A DNA stretch of 64,000 bases, from assembly GCF_041080795.1 (NCBI RefSeq), contig NZ_CP129674.1, positions 682,001 through 746,000 of the forward strand. Direction: 5' to 3'. This document shows positions 52,480-61,515 of the stretch, in pieces. Within the stretch, counting starts at the first letter, position 1. Each line of letters starts with the position of its first letter. Under the pieces are notes generated by a model. It did not search any database. It was not told the DNA's origin and was given only the letters and a program-made list of their open reading frames with translations. The position numbers and the translations under genes are program-made. This DNA comes from Bifidobacterium sp. WK041_4_12 (lineage in GTDB: Bacteria; Actinomycetota; Actinomycetes; Actinomycetales; Bifidobacteriaceae).

Positions 52480-52590
52480 GATCCTTCAGTCGTGTCGCAC
52501 AATTGTTTCTCACAATCATGTTCAACAATCGTGCCCAACAATCGTGTCGTTCAATCACATCGTTCAGTCGCATCGCTCACTACAACAATC
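52480..52590. repeat. Degenerate CAATCGTG-type repeats upstream of thyA
   Basis: Short related units (CACAATTGT, CACAATCATG, CAACAATCGTG twice, TTCAATCACATCG, TTCAGTCGCATCG) follow one another at 10-14 base spacing between OsmC and thyA. No gene is visible in 52367-52665. This could be a decayed tandem array. Confidence 0.5.
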
Positions 52591-52665
52591 TATCGTCTTG
52601 CGTCGTCATTCCTACGTTACGCTTCAAGCTTTTCCGAGGGGCGTTCCGGCGCATAGATTAGATTA

Positions 52666-53547
52666 GTGCCTATGGCCTTATCGCAATCGCAACTTGATGA
52701 CATTCGAACACGCATACCGCGCCCAAACTCGACAGACATCCCCACTCCCTATGAGGATTTGCTGAGGAAGATACTGGAAGAGGGAGCTCTGAAATCGGAT
52801 CGCACCGGAACTGGCACGATTTCGCTGTTCGGTCAGCAGATGCGCTTCGATATTCATGATTCATTCCCTCTGCTGACCACGAAGCGCGTGTTCTTCCGTG
52901 GGCTTGCGATGGAGCTGCTCTGGTTTTTGAAAGGTTCCAGCAATGTGCACTGGCTTCAGGAGCATAACGTTCACATCTGGGACGAGTGGGCAGATCCGCA
53001 GACAGGGGAGTTGGGACCGGTTTATGGCGTCCAGTGGAGAAGCTGGCCGGCACCTACCGCAGATAATCCAAATCGAACCATCGATCAGATATCAAACGTG
53101 CTGAAGCTGATTCGCACCCAGCCTGATTCGCGACGCATGATCGTGAGTGCCTGGAATCCGGCCGAAGTAGAAAAGATGGCGCTGCCCCCATGCCACGCAT
53201 TGTTCCAGTTCTACGTTGCTCAGGGCCGTTTAAGCTGCCAGCTATATCAGCGCTCCTGCGACATGTTCCTCGGCGTACCCTTCAACATCGCCTCGTACGC
53301 TTTGCTGACCCGCATGATTGCACAGCAGACAGGTCTCGAACCAGGGGAATTCGTATGGACCGGAGGAGACTGCCACATCTATGACAACCACATTCCTCAG
53401 GTTTTGGAACAGCTTTCGCGCGAACCATACCCTTACCCTCAGTTGGAGCTCGACAAGGCACCGTCACTGTTTGCATATGAGTACGAGAATTTCCATATTC
53501 TCAACTATCAGCACCACGCAACGATCAAGGCACCGATTGCGGTCTGA
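52666..53547 (+). CDS. thyA: Thymidylate synthase
   Basis: A 291-293-residue enzyme methylating dUMP to dTMP with methylene-tetrahydrofolate. Landmarks: DRTGTGTISLFGQQMRFD, RGLAMELLWFLKGSSN, the nucleophile cysteine in LPPCHALFQFYV, and QRSCDMFLGVPFNIASYALL with the dUMP-binding arginine/asparagine. The start may be GTG 52666 (a TAGATT -10 box lies 6 bases before it, leaderless style) or ATG 52672. folA follows after 47 bases, the classical folate pairing. Confidence 0.96.
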   Translation: MPMALSQSQLDDIRTRIPRPNSTDIPTPYEDLLRKILEEGALKSDRTGTGTISLFGQQMRFDIHDSFPLLTTKRVFFRGLAMELLWFLKGSSNVHWLQEHNVHIWDEWADPQTGELGPVYGVQWRSWPAPTADNPNRTIDQISNVLKLIRTQPDSRRMIVSAWNPAEVEKMALPPCHALFQFYVAQGRLSCQLYQRSCDMFLGVPFNIASYALLTRMIAQQTGLEPGEFVWTGGDCHIYDNHIPQVLEQLSREPYPYPQLELDKAPSLFAYEYENFHILNYQHHATIKAPIAV

Positions 53548-53594
53548 GGGACTTATTAGCATTGTGCAGACAGGCAATAAGGAGCGATGTATAG

Positions 53595-54281
53595 ATGGAG
53601 CACGAGAGTAGTAGCCATAACGGCTATCACGAACCCAAGCCCGGAAGAGCCGGGCGATATGATCACGAAGACGACTGGAACGATCCAGAAGAGTCCCGTA
53701 ACGATCATCATGATGGCCGAGTCTCGGTCAATCTGATTTGGGCACAGGCAACGAGCAAGAATGGTCGGCAGGCTGCCATCGGCTTTCAAGGTGGCATGCC
53801 GTGGCATCTTTCTGAGGATTTGAAGCGTTTCAAGGAACTTACCGTTTCCCATCCGGTCATCATGGGCAGAAGGACGTGGGAATCGCTTGGTGAGCGACAC
53901 CGCCCTCTGAAGAACAGGGATAACATCGTAGTTTCCAGAAATGTTCATTATCATGCCGAGGGAGCAACGGTCGTTGAAGACATTGATGCGGCGCTGACGA
54001 TAGCAAACCAGGAGTCTATTCCTGATGACGGCATTGATCGCAGTGAAATATGGGTTATCGGCGGTTCTCAGCTTTTCCAGGCGGCGTTGCCTCATGCAGA
54101 CAAGGCCTATGTAACCGAGATACGCGCCGAGGTGGAGGCAGACACATTCGCACCGGATATTCTGCAGCTTGTCGATGCCGGTCTGTGGCGATTGGACAAT
54201 GAAACCCCATGGATTCAGCCTCACGATGTGACGAACGAGATATCAGACTTTCGTTTTGTGCAATACGAGCGAGTGCACTGA
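53595..54281 (+). CDS. folA: Dihydrofolate reductase with N-terminal extension
   Basis: A 228-residue protein. The DHFR core begins at about residue 44 (VNLIWAQATSKNG) and has GGMPWHLSEDLKRFKELT, PVIMGRRTWESLG, NIVVSRN and IWVIGGSQLFQAAL for folate and NADPH binding. The preceding ~43 residues are charged (HEDDWNDPEESRNDHHDGR) and absent from typical ~160-residue enzymes; an internal GTG at the start of VSVNLIW could be an alternative start. It restores tetrahydrofolate consumed by ThyA, encoded just upstream. Confidence 0.94.
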   Translation: MEHESSSHNGYHEPKPGRAGRYDHEDDWNDPEESRNDHHDGRVSVNLIWAQATSKNGRQAAIGFQGGMPWHLSEDLKRFKELTVSHPVIMGRRTWESLGERHRPLKNRDNIVVSRNVHYHAEGATVVEDIDAALTIANQESIPDDGIDRSEIWVIGGSQLFQAALPHADKAYVTEIRAEVEADTFAPDILQLVDAGLWRLDNETPWIQPHDVTNEISDFRFVQYERVH

Positions 54282-54426
54282 CTAGAGGCATCTGGCGCAA
54301 ACGCATGGCTGGGCTTGGTGAGCGCTGGGTTTGGTGAGCGCTGGGTTTGGCACGTGTGTGAGCAGAGCACGTGTGTAAGCAGAGCTAGGAAAGATTGAAG
54401 TTGTATAAGGAGATTGAAGCATCACG

Positions 54427-54948
54427 ATGACCGCAGAGCAACATCCCTATACGGTAATGACAGTGTGCACGGGCAATATCTGCCGTTCCCCCATGGCTGA
54501 GATCATTCTGAGGCATTTCTTCGAAGAGCGTGGCCTGGATGCTTCTCAGGTGCGTGTGGAATCCAGTGGCGTCAGCGACGAGGAATACGGTAACCCGATT
54601 GACAGGCGCGCTCAGCGTGTGCTGAAGGAAAGAGGGTATGAGATTCCGCGCGAGCACTTCGCTCATCGCATCACGCACGAAGAAATCGAAGAGTCGGATC
54701 TGCTGCTGCCGATGACCGCTGCCCACAGGCGTGCCTTGCTGCGTCTCTTACCGGAGAACAAACGCGCTGAGGTGCATCTCTATCGCAGCTTCGACCCCAG
54801 TCTTCCAACACCTGCTCGCGGACATGATGATGAACTTGATCTTGTCGACCCTTGGTATGGGGGTCCTCACGAATTTGAAGTCGCCATCGACCAGATCGAA
54901 GAGGTCGCGCCATACATCGTCGCATGGGTCGCCAGCAAGCTGCAATAG
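54427..54948 (+). CDS. Low-molecular-weight protein tyrosine phosphatase
   Basis: A 173-residue protein. The P-loop VCTGNICRSPMAE at ~12-24 contains the nucleophile cysteine and arginine, and DLVDPWYGG near 140 supplies the general-acid aspartate. The size and order of motifs are standard for the family, which removes phosphate from protein tyrosines or arginines, often in regulation of capsule export or stress response. No tyrosine kinase gene is nearby. Confidence 0.92.
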   Translation: MTAEQHPYTVMTVCTGNICRSPMAEIILRHFFEERGLDASQVRVESSGVSDEEYGNPIDRRAQRVLKERGYEIPREHFAHRITHEEIEESDLLLPMTAAHRRALLRLLPENKRAEVHLYRSFDPSLPTPARGHDDELDLVDPWYGGPHEFEVAIDQIEEVAPYIVAWVASKLQ

Positions 54949-54994
54949 GCTAGGTCTGCGCCCTTGTATGAAGGTCTTGTGGGCTAAAGCTTCT

Positions 54995-55573
54995 CTACCA
55001 TGCGACCTGTGACGTCGTGCCTTCGTCTGATGGTGAGGCTTTCCGACTTGGCGCTTTTCGCTGAGGAGTGCAGTATTGCGGATGTGACTCTGCCCATTGT
55101 TCGAACTGGCGTGACAGCCTCACATTGTTTCGCACAATGCGTGCTATCGGCATAATTCCCAGGAATGCGAAGGCGCAAGCGCAGAGCAGTGTGACGGCGA
55201 GGATTGCCAGACGCGGCCCGATTGTGTTCGGTGCAAAGCTTGCGCACAGCAGTGCCAGCAGGGCTATGAAGGAGTACAGCGTTCGCTTTGCAAGGATGCC
55301 GAGACTTCGCGAATTCTCGTTCAGCGTGGTGAGAAGCGCTATTTCACTATCCAATTCCTCTTCGCTCAAACGATGAGGCTGAACCTTCCAATCGTCATCT
55401 GTGGGCAGCACCTGATCTGCATGGTGATATCGCAGTTGTTCTTTTTGCAGATTACGCAGGGCAGTGGATGCAGAATACTTGGGACGATATTTCATCGCGA
55501 ACCATATGATGACGCCCACGCCGACCAGAGTCAGTATGAACATTGTGGCGATGTAGAGATAGGTAAACAGCAT
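54995..55573 (-). CDS. Hypothetical membrane protein, three helices
   Basis: A 192-residue protein with helices at about 4-26 (TYLYIATMFILTLVGVGVII), 97-113 (LYSFIALLALLCASF) and 119-142 (LAILAVTLLCACAFAFLGIM). The soluble loop between the first and second is acidic and the C-terminal tail is basic. No family is recognised. It is convergent with the phosphatase gene with 46 bases between stops. Confidence 0.65.
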   Translation of the reverse strand: MLFTYLYIATMFILTLVGVGVIIWFAMKYRPKYSASTALRNLQKEQLRYHHADQVLPTDDDWKVQPHRLSEEELDSEIALLTTLNENSRSLGILAKRTLYSFIALLALLCASFAPNTIGPRLAILAVTLLCACAFAFLGIMPIARIVRNNVRLSRQFEQWAESHPQYCTPQRKAPSRKASPSDEGTTSQVAW

Positions 55574-55818
55574 AGGAACAGTGTCTCAGCTTGCTGCGAC
55601 GGGAATCGCTGTGTGCCGGTATCGCTGCGGGGTCGATAACACTGTGGGACTGATAATGCTGCGGGGCCGATATCACTGCGGATTGGAATGACTCGTACGT
55701 ATCGCGACATGAAGACAGAGCATTGAGCTTACAGAAATTTCGAAGAATGTATATTAATTAAAGCTACTAAGATTTTTGTAGTTGCTCGTTCGTCGTCTCG
55801 AAATGTCAGGAGGTAGTC

Positions 55819-56196
55819 ATGGCGCATGGTGAGGCTTCAGTCTCGTATGTCAGGACTGCGTCGATTGCTTGCGATGGGTTTCTCGCAGCCATTGACATCA
55901 TCGACCGACGGTGGAGCAGTCTCGTGATACAGGCAATAGCCAAGGGATGCCGAACGTTCTCGCAGATATCCTGCTATTCAAACAAGATCAACGATTCCTC
56001 ATTGTCGAAAAGACTTAAGGAACTCGAAGAGCAGGGGATAGTGAAGCGAACGATTGTGGACACCAGACCACCCAGAGCCATGTATCACCTTACGCAATCA
56101 GGATTGGAACTGGTTCCCATCCTCGATGCGCTCACGGAATGGGGCAATCGGAATCTGCTTGATCAGTCAGATTCCAGCGGCAACGCAGATTCGTGA
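55819..56196 (+). CDS. HxlR-family transcriptional regulator
   Basis: A 125-residue winged-helix protein: an N-terminal cysteine region (SIACDGFLAAIDIIDRRWSS, as in the redox-responsive Cys of HxlR/QorR-type proteins), then FSQISCYSNKINDSSLSKRL and LKELEEQGIVKRTIVDTRPP for the helix and wing, ending YHLTQSGLELVPIL. A good AGGAGG site precedes it. It lies 57 bases upstream of the pyruvate oxidase gene in the same orientation, so it likely controls that gene, perhaps in response to oxidants. Confidence 0.88.
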   Translation: MAHGEASVSYVRTASIACDGFLAAIDIIDRRWSSLVIQAIAKGCRTFSQISCYSNKINDSSLSKRLKELEEQGIVKRTIVDTRPPRAMYHLTQSGLELVPILDALTEWGNRNLLDQSDSSGNADS

Positions 56197-56253
56197 GGCG
56201 CGTCGCAACACGTTCATTTTTTGGATCACAGTGGAGGAGAAGGAGAACAAACG

Positions 56254-58017
56254 ATGTCATCAGTTACTGCGGGGCAGGCTCTTGCCAAAGTGCTCGAACG
56301 ATGGGGCGTTGATCATGTCTACGGCATTCCTGCCGATTCGATCAACAACGTGGTGGAAGGCCTGTGGAAGGAACGTGAGGGGATACGTTTTATCCAGGTT
56401 CGCCACGAGGAGGCCGGAGCTCTGGCCGCTGCCGCCGATGCCAAGCTCAATGGCACGATTGGTGTGGCATTCGCCTCGGCAGGTCCCGGTTCCGTGCACA
56501 TGCTCAACGGGCTGTACGATGCCAAGATGGACAATGTTCCTGTGCTGGCCTTGGTAGGGCAGGTGACCACGCGATTCCAGAACACTCATTTCTTCCAGGA
56601 ACTCAGCGAGATCCCCATGTTTGCAGATGTGGCCGTATATAACAGGCAGGTTTCCAATGCTGAGCAGATTCCAGCGGTGATCGAAGATGCGATCAAGGCG
56701 GCCTATACCAAGCGTGGGGTTGCCGTGGTGATACTCCCCGAAGACCTTACCGGCACGACGATTGAATATTCAGAAACCAGAACCCCTGTGACTTCGCGTG
56801 CGCAAGTGAGCTACATGCTGGATCAGCACGAGCTTGACAGGGCATCGGAGGCAATATTCAAGGCCGAAAGGCCGGTGCTGTGGATAGGGCAGGGCATGAA
56901 AGGCAAAGGCGAGTCGGTGATGAAGTTCGCCGAACACTTCCATATGCCCGTCATCTCCACTGCGCCCGGGACTGGCGTTGTTCCACAACTGTGGCCGAAT
57001 TATATGGGAACGCGAGGGCGACTCGGTGACAAGCCCGCCTTCGAAGCTTCGCAGCTCGCAGACCTGATACTGTTTGCCGGCACCAACTATCCTTTTGGAA
57101 GGTTCATGCCTCGTGACAAGACCATCATTCAGGTAAATACCAATCCTTCTGATATCGGCAATCAGCTCGAAGCCAGCATCGCCTTCGTCGCTGACGGCGC
57201 TCAGGTGCTTGATGAGCTGGTGAAGCGTTCTGGCAATGATGTGGCGCAGGTGTCGCTTAAGGCACAGTCCTTCGAAAAGGCTGCTCAATTGAATCGTCAG
57301 AATTGGCTCCGATGGCTTGACAAGCTTGCGGACGATGATTCCCATGGTTTGGCGGCGGAGTCAGTGATTCGAGAAATCGGGCGCAATGCCTCTGATAGAG
57401 CCATTTTTAGTCTTGACGTTGGCAATAACACGGCATGGTCGTTGCGGCAGCTTCCCTTTGAGCAAGATCAACGCTTCACGATGTCGCCGTGGTACGGGAC
57501 TATGGGCTACGCCGTTCCTGCGGGTCTGTCTGCTGCCGTATCGCATCCTGACCGAGACGTGTGGACCATATCAGGGGATGGTGGGTTTGCCATGGTCAAT
57601 CAGGAAATCCTGACCGAGGTTCGATACAAGCTTCCTGTGGTCAACGTGGTGCTTGAAAACAAGGCGTTCGGCTTCATCAGGCACGAGCAGATCAAGGGAA
57701 AGTTGGGCTTGTATGGAACCGATCTCGAAGGCGCAGACTGGGCTGGGATGGCGCGCAGCTTCGGAGCAATCGGCCTGACTGCCACCGACAATGCTTCGCT
57801 CAAGGCGGCATTCGTCAAGATACGTGAGTATAAGGATGCTGGTGATGCACGGCCTATTGTGCTTGATGCCAAACTTCCCTATATCGATCCGATAGATACG
57901 TCGTTCATTCCCCTTGATGAGAAGAAGTTCGGGGTCGGGGCGGCTGATGGGTTCCGCAAGCTGTACAACTTGGACGATGAGCCGTCACTTGCCGAGATTA
58001 TGGATGACGAAGCCTGA
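56254..58017 (+). CDS. Thiamine-diphosphate-dependent pyruvate oxidase
   Basis: A 587-residue protein after GGAGAAGGAG. The N-terminal domain carries the catalytic glutamate (VRHEEAGALAAAADAKLNG). The middle FAD/binding domain includes LWIGQGMKGKGESV and VNTNPSDIG. The C-terminal cofactor domain has ISGDGGFAMVNQEILTEVRY ending in VLEN, the GDG...N thiamine motif. Overall it resembles SpxB/PoxB: pyruvate plus phosphate and oxygen gives acetyl phosphate, carbon dioxide and hydrogen peroxide, or acetate with a quinone in the PoxB type. Which electron acceptor is used cannot be read. Regulated presumably by the HxlR gene upstream. Confidence 0.88.
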   Translation: MSSVTAGQALAKVLERWGVDHVYGIPADSINNVVEGLWKEREGIRFIQVRHEEAGALAAAADAKLNGTIGVAFASAGPGSVHMLNGLYDAKMDNVPVLALVGQVTTRFQNTHFFQELSEIPMFADVAVYNRQVSNAEQIPAVIEDAIKAAYTKRGVAVVILPEDLTGTTIEYSETRTPVTSRAQVSYMLDQHELDRASEAIFKAERPVLWIGQGMKGKGESVMKFAEHFHMPVISTAPGTGVVPQLWPNYMGTRGRLGDKPAFEASQLADLILFAGTNYPFGRFMPRDKTIIQVNTNPSDIGNQLEASIAFVADGAQVLDELVKRSGNDVAQVSLKAQSFEKAAQLNRQNWLRWLDKLADDDSHGLAAESVIREIGRNASDRAIFSLDVGNNTAWSLRQLPFEQDQRFTMSPWYGTMGYAVPAGLSAAVSHPDRDVWTISGDGGFAMVNQEILTEVRYKLPVVNVVLENKAFGFIRHEQIKGKLGLYGTDLEGADWAGMARSFGAIGLTATDNASLKAAFVKIREYKDAGDARPIVLDAKLPYIDPIDTSFIPLDEKKFGVGAADGFRKLYNLDDEPSLAEIMDDEA

Positions 58018-58064
58018 TTTTCTTCGTGCATGAGTCTGAAATATGGCAGATTCGTGCATGATTA

Positions 58065-58171
58065 TCGAGTTTTGTTGCCTTTATTCGGTATACCCGGAGT
58101 TTTTGTCTGTTCTGGTCTTAGAACTTCAATGATTTTCAACGGTATATTCGAATAAAGGCAACAAAACTCGA
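58065..58171. repeat. Dispersed hairpin element A, copy 2
   Basis: Arms 58065-58087 and 58149-58171 are perfect 23-bp complements with the same core (CGAGTTTTGTTGCCTTT) as copies 1 and 3. The total is 107 bp, identical to copy 1. Beyond the perfect part the stem continues through TATACC with a small bulge. It lies 48 bases after the pyruvate oxidase stop. Confidence 0.9.
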
Positions 58172-58257
58172 CGTCACTCATCATTTTGGGGTCTTTTAGG
58201 GCTGAGTGACGGGTTTTGGGCCCGGAATGTCGTGGCGAAAAGCGGTGGTTCATACGC

Positions 58258-58299
58258 AAAACCCTCATCCAGAGGCGATGGCCATTGGGTGAGGGTTTT
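58258..58299. terminator. Terminator after tRNA-Phe (minus strand)
   Basis: AAAACCCTCA (58258-58267) pairs with TGAGGGTTTT (58290-58299). T-runs follow on both strands. It lies 8 bases from the end of the minus-strand tRNA-Phe and also faces the plus-strand oxidase gene. Confidence 0.75.
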
Positions 58300-58306
58300 T
58301 CAGTGG

Positions 58307-58379
58307 TGGCTCCGAGCGGCATCGATCCGCTGACCTAGCGATTTTCAGTCGCTCGCTCTACCAACTGAGCTACAGAGCC
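58307..58379 (-). tRNA. tRNA-Phe (anticodon GAA)
   Basis: Acceptor GGCTCTG/CGGAGCC, anticodon stem AGCGA/TCGCT around CTGAAAA (anticodon GAA), and D arm GTAGCTCAGTTGGTAGAGC. CCA is encoded at 58304-58306. Confidence 0.95.
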
Positions 58380-58397
58380 AGAGAACAGTTGAAAAAA

Positions 58398-58412
58398 CCC
58401 GGATAAACCGGG
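58398..58412 (-). terminator. Intrinsic terminator of tRNA-Asp
   Basis: On the minus strand CCCGG-TTTAT-CCGGG is followed by TTTTTTC, immediately after tRNA-Asp and before tRNA-Phe, implying separate transcription of the two tRNAs. Confidence 0.75.
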
Positions 58413-58427
58413 CTTTCACCATTCTTG

Positions 58428-58501
58428 CGACCCCGGCCGGACTTGAACCGGTGACCTCCGCCGTGACAGGGCGGCGCTCTAACCAGCTGAGCTACGGGGC
58501 C
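58428..58501 (-). tRNA. tRNA-Asp (anticodon GTC)
   Basis: Acceptor GGCCCCG/CGGGGTC with discriminator G, anticodon stem CCGCC/GGCGG around CTGTCAC (anticodon GTC), T arm ending GGTTCAAGTCC. CCA is not encoded. Confidence 0.95.
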
Positions 58502-58689
58502 ATGACTACAAAAAGCAGCCAAGTGGATATCTTACAAGAAACCCGGCGAGATGACAAACCGTGGCGAGTTTTCTGCTGTGTGGCGTGTCGCAAGGCATGA
58601 GGAAATCGATTGCTGGTGGTGTATCCGCCGAACAGTAAATGCAATGAGGAGAACGCCTTCAAGGGTTCTTCGGGCTACTCTGCGGCAGC

Positions 58690-59250
58690 TCAAGAGCTTG
58701 ATGATTCCTCGAATTGCGCATGGGTTCTGACAGCATCGATTGAACGCTGGATCATTGCTTCCCGTGTTCCCTGGACTGAAACTTCGATGCCCGGTTCATC
58801 CGGTTGCAGAGGCTCCAGGTCTGCGAATTGACTGGGGAGCAGCGTGGCAGGCATGAAATGTCCCTTCCGGGCGTTAACACGCTGCTGAATTAGCTTCTGC
58901 GATCCGACAAGGTGGATGAAGAACACAGGCACACCCTTGCGCAGTATGTTTCGATACGAGCGTTTCAGCGCGGAACACGATACCACGGTGGACTCGCCCA
59001 GGGCATCGCGATGAAGCATCCATCGATTGATCAGTTCAAGCCAAGGGAGCCGGTCGGCATCGGTGAGGGGAATGCCTCGAGACATTGTGTCGATGCTGGC
59101 CTGTGAATGAAAGTCGTCACCCTCGGCCATCGTCAGCCCAAGCCGGTCGCGCAGTGCTTTGGAAACCGCAGATTTTCCGCAACCGGATACACCCATGACA
59201 ACAATGTGGATGGGTCTACTGGGGGCATCTTGTTTTTCGCTCATTTGCAT
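58690..59250 (-). CDS. gntK: Gluconokinase
   Basis: A 184-186-residue kinase phosphorylating gluconate to 6-phosphogluconate. VVMGVSGCGKSAVSKAL is the P-loop; EGDDFHS and the later SRGIPLTDADRLPWL are the gluconate-kinase hallmarks (substrate acid and lid), and VSCSALKRSYRNILR is the Walker-B-side signature. Starts at ATG 59250 or 59244. No gluconate permease is adjacent. Confidence 0.93.
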   Translation of the reverse strand: MQMSEKQDAPSRPIHIVVMGVSGCGKSAVSKALRDRLGLTMAEGDDFHSQASIDTMSRGIPLTDADRLPWLELINRWMLHRDALGESTVVSCSALKRSYRNILRKGVPVFFIHLVGSQKLIQQRVNARKGHFMPATLLPSQFADLEPLQPDEPGIEVSVQGTREAMIQRSIDAVRTHAQFEESSSS

Positions 59251-59304
59251 GCTCTCGCTTTTCTCCGCGCTTTCCTCCTTGCTAACGTCACGGGCATACG
59301 GAAG

Positions 59305-60048
59305 TCAGCGCCATGGCGTTGCTGCAGATGCCGCAGTAGGAATTTCCACGGTATTGAAAGCCTGGTCGAGATAACTGCTGTCAATCGAGTCGTCGCCGGA
59401 ATCGTTGCTTGAGCAGGAATAGCCGGAACAGCTCGGGCTCTCGTAGGAAAATTCTCCTGTCCCAACCATTGAGATACCCCAGAGCATGAGACCTATCAAT
59501 ATCACCGTGAACAGGGAAAAAATTGCTCCGAGAACCACTCCGCCAACCGCAAGGCCCTGACCGCGTTCGCGGGAGCGATGAAGCTGAACCAGTGCGACGA
59601 TCGAAAGAATCAAGCCCACCGGAGGCATGAGGAACGACACGACAAAACCGACGATAGACATGATATTCCAAGGCTGACCGGGATTGTGCGGTGGATATCC
59701 GTATGATCCAGCATATGGAGGGAAGTTTTGGTACGGCTGCTGAGGCTGCTGAGGAGGATACTGCGGACCGTTCTGGTATTGACCGCCTTGATACTGGTTA
59801 CCCTGATACTCACCGTCCTGGTATTGACCGTTCTGATACTGACCACCTTGCGGAGCGCCTGGACCCGGCTGGTATCCATAGTCCATCGAGTCCTGGGGAT
59901 TGTGCTGATTCCATTGCTGGCCGTATTCATTCTGCGGCGGCATGCCGGCATTCTGGCCGTCGTTGGAAGTTGGCTGGCCATATTGTTCCTGGGAAGGTTG
60001 CTGTCCATTCGCTTCGTTGTTGTTCCATTGATTGTGTGCATCGCTCAT
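59305..60048 (-). CDS. DUF4190-type membrane protein with Q/G/Y-rich N-terminal tail
   Basis: A 247-residue protein. Residues 1-125 are a low-complexity tail built of QYQNGQYQDGEY-like units and PPQQPQQPYQNFPPY, prion-like in composition. Then two membrane helices (IMSIVGFVVSFLMPPVGLIL and LAVGGVVLGAIFSLFTVILI) separated by HRSRERGQG, the DUF4190 pattern. An extracellular C-terminal tail has a CSGYSCSSN cysteine pair. The role is unknown. It lies 54 bases upstream of gntK on the same strand. Confidence 0.75.
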   Translation of the reverse strand: MSDAHNQWNNNEANGQQPSQEQYGQPTSNDGQNAGMPPQNEYGQQWNQHNPQDSMDYGYQPGPGAPQGGQYQNGQYQDGEYQGNQYQGGQYQNGPQYPPQQPQQPYQNFPPYAGSYGYPPHNPGQPWNIMSIVGFVVSFLMPPVGLILSIVALVQLHRSRERGQGLAVGGVVLGAIFSLFTVILIGLMLWGISMVGTGEFSYESPSCSGYSCSSNDSGDDSIDSSYLDQAFNTVEIPTAASAATPWR

Positions 60049-60168
60049 ACGGTCAGTCTAGTGGAGCATCTGGTCTTGCATGAAGGGATTTGCTTGAAAA
60101 CAGAAATTCGTCAGGCGCAGAGAGTCTGACCTGCCGACGGTAGGGGTGTTTGCCTTCCAGATATGCGA

Positions 60169-60216
60169 AATGGGTCTCACCTAGGGAAGAGGCAATCCCC
60201 CTAGGTGAGACCCATT
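60169..60216 (-). terminator. Terminator after galE
   Basis: AATGGGTCTCACCTAGGG (60169-60186) is perfectly complementary to CCCTAGGTGAGACCCATT (60199-60216), with a 12-base loop. It begins 19 bases beyond the galE stop. Confidence 0.85.
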
Positions 60217-60234
60217 GATGAGTTGAGCGGGTGC

Positions 60235-61245
60235 TCAGGCGTTCTGCTTCCAGTTTTCGACATCGATGTGATGTTCTGGATTGGCCTGCCATGCGTCCCA
60301 TGCGGACTTGACGATATCTTCGACACCGTACTGTGCGTGCCATCCCATTTCTTCATTGATGCGCTTTGGCGAGCCGATGAGGTGCGGCGGATCGCCCGCG
60401 CGACGAGCCATGACTGCCTCGGTGAAGGGGAGTCCGGTGACTTTCTTGACTTCGTCAACAATCTGGCGTACCGAAGTGCCTTCGCCTGTACCAACGTTGA
60501 AGGCATCGTACTTGCGCTCGTCGCGGTCGAGATAGCTCAGGGCTGCAATGTGAGCGTCGGCGAGGTCGGCAACATGAATGTAGTCACGAACGCATGTGCC
60601 ATCCGGCGTTGGATAGTCATCACCGAATATTGCAGGTGCTTTGCCCTTCTTGAGACGGTCGAAGAGCATGGGGATCAGATTCAGGATTGCTGGATCCTCG
60701 AGCTCAACTGGTCCGCAGCCGGCGACGTTGAAGTAGCGAAGAGCGCAGAAGCGAATGCCGAAAGGCTCTTCGCATGCTCGTGCCATCCACTCTCCGAAGA
60801 GCTTGGTCTGACCGTAAGGGTTGATGGGGACCATCGGAACGACATCCTCAGGAACGACGTCCACAGGGGGCACGCCATAGGTTGCAGCAGAGCTGGAGAA
60901 CACGAGCTTCTTTGCTCCGGCCGTTGCCATGCCTTGCAGCACATTGAGCATGCCGTTAACGTTCTGTTGGTAATACCACAGCGGTTTTGCGACCGATTCA
61001 CCGACCTGCTTGCGGGCTGCGAAGTGAATGACCGAATCGACATCGTTGTCTTTGATGATTTCCGCGATGCGCTCATCTGAGCCTGGGGCGGAAACGTCTG
61101 CTCCGTACAGGCGTGCGCCTTCGATTCGAGTCGGTTTTCCATAGCTCAAATCGTCTACGACGACGACCTTCTGACCTGCCTGATGAAGGGCATGAACAAC
61201 ATGGGCGCCAATATATCCGCATCCACCAGTGACGAGAACTGTCAT
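60235..61245 (-). CDS. galE: UDP-glucose 4-epimerase
   Basis: A 336-residue short-chain dehydrogenase-like enzyme interconverting UDP-galactose and UDP-glucose. TVLVTGGCGYIGAHVVHAL is the NAD-binding Rossmann motif, the catalytic serine is in VFSSSAATYG and the YxxxK motif is NPYGQTKLFGEW. YFNVAG and ICVRDYIHV-type text (TCVRDYIHVADLADAH) complete the UDP-sugar site. ATG 61245 follows AGAAAGG. It is central to galactose use and wall polysaccharide precursors in bifidobacteria. Confidence 0.96.
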   Translation of the reverse strand: MTVLVTGGCGYIGAHVVHALHQAGQKVVVVDDLSYGKPTRIEGARLYGADVSAPGSDERIAEIIKDNDVDSVIHFAARKQVGESVAKPLWYYQQNVNGMLNVLQGMATAGAKKLVFSSSAATYGVPPVDVVPEDVVPMVPINPYGQTKLFGEWMARACEEPFGIRFCALRYFNVAGCGPVELEDPAILNLIPMLFDRLKKGKAPAIFGDDYPTPDGTCVRDYIHVADLADAHIAALSYLDRDERKYDAFNVGTGEGTSVRQIVDEVKKVTGLPFTEAVMARRAGDPPHLIGSPKRINEEMGWHAQYGVEDIVKSAWDAWQANPEHHIDVENWKQNA

Positions 61246-61447
61246 AAGTTGCCTTTCTAGGAAGTGATGAACGAGTGCGCAGCAGTGCAGATTGCATGCA
61301 ACAAGCCTGCGAACTTTGTTCACATTTGCTTCATTATGTTCGATTTCTTTCGGTTTTAGTATATCACATGAACATCAATGAACAACAATCCTTGATGTTT
61401 CTCCGGTCTCTTATGAGTCAACCGTGTTGATGATATCGTTTACTGTC

Positions 61448-61495
61448 GGTTGTACAGACATATGGTTGTACGGACAAACGGTTGTACATATATAC
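61448..61495. repeat. Three 16-bp-spaced GGTTGTAC repeats upstream of trmB
   Basis: GGTTGTAC begins at 61448, 61464 and 61480, exactly 16 bases apart, with partly similar spacers (AGACATAT, GGACAAAC, ATATATAC). The array ends about 20 bases before the trmB start and covers its promoter region; these could be activator or repressor sites. Confidence 0.7.
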
Positions 61496-61515
61496 AGATA
61501 TATAAGGAGTGCTGC

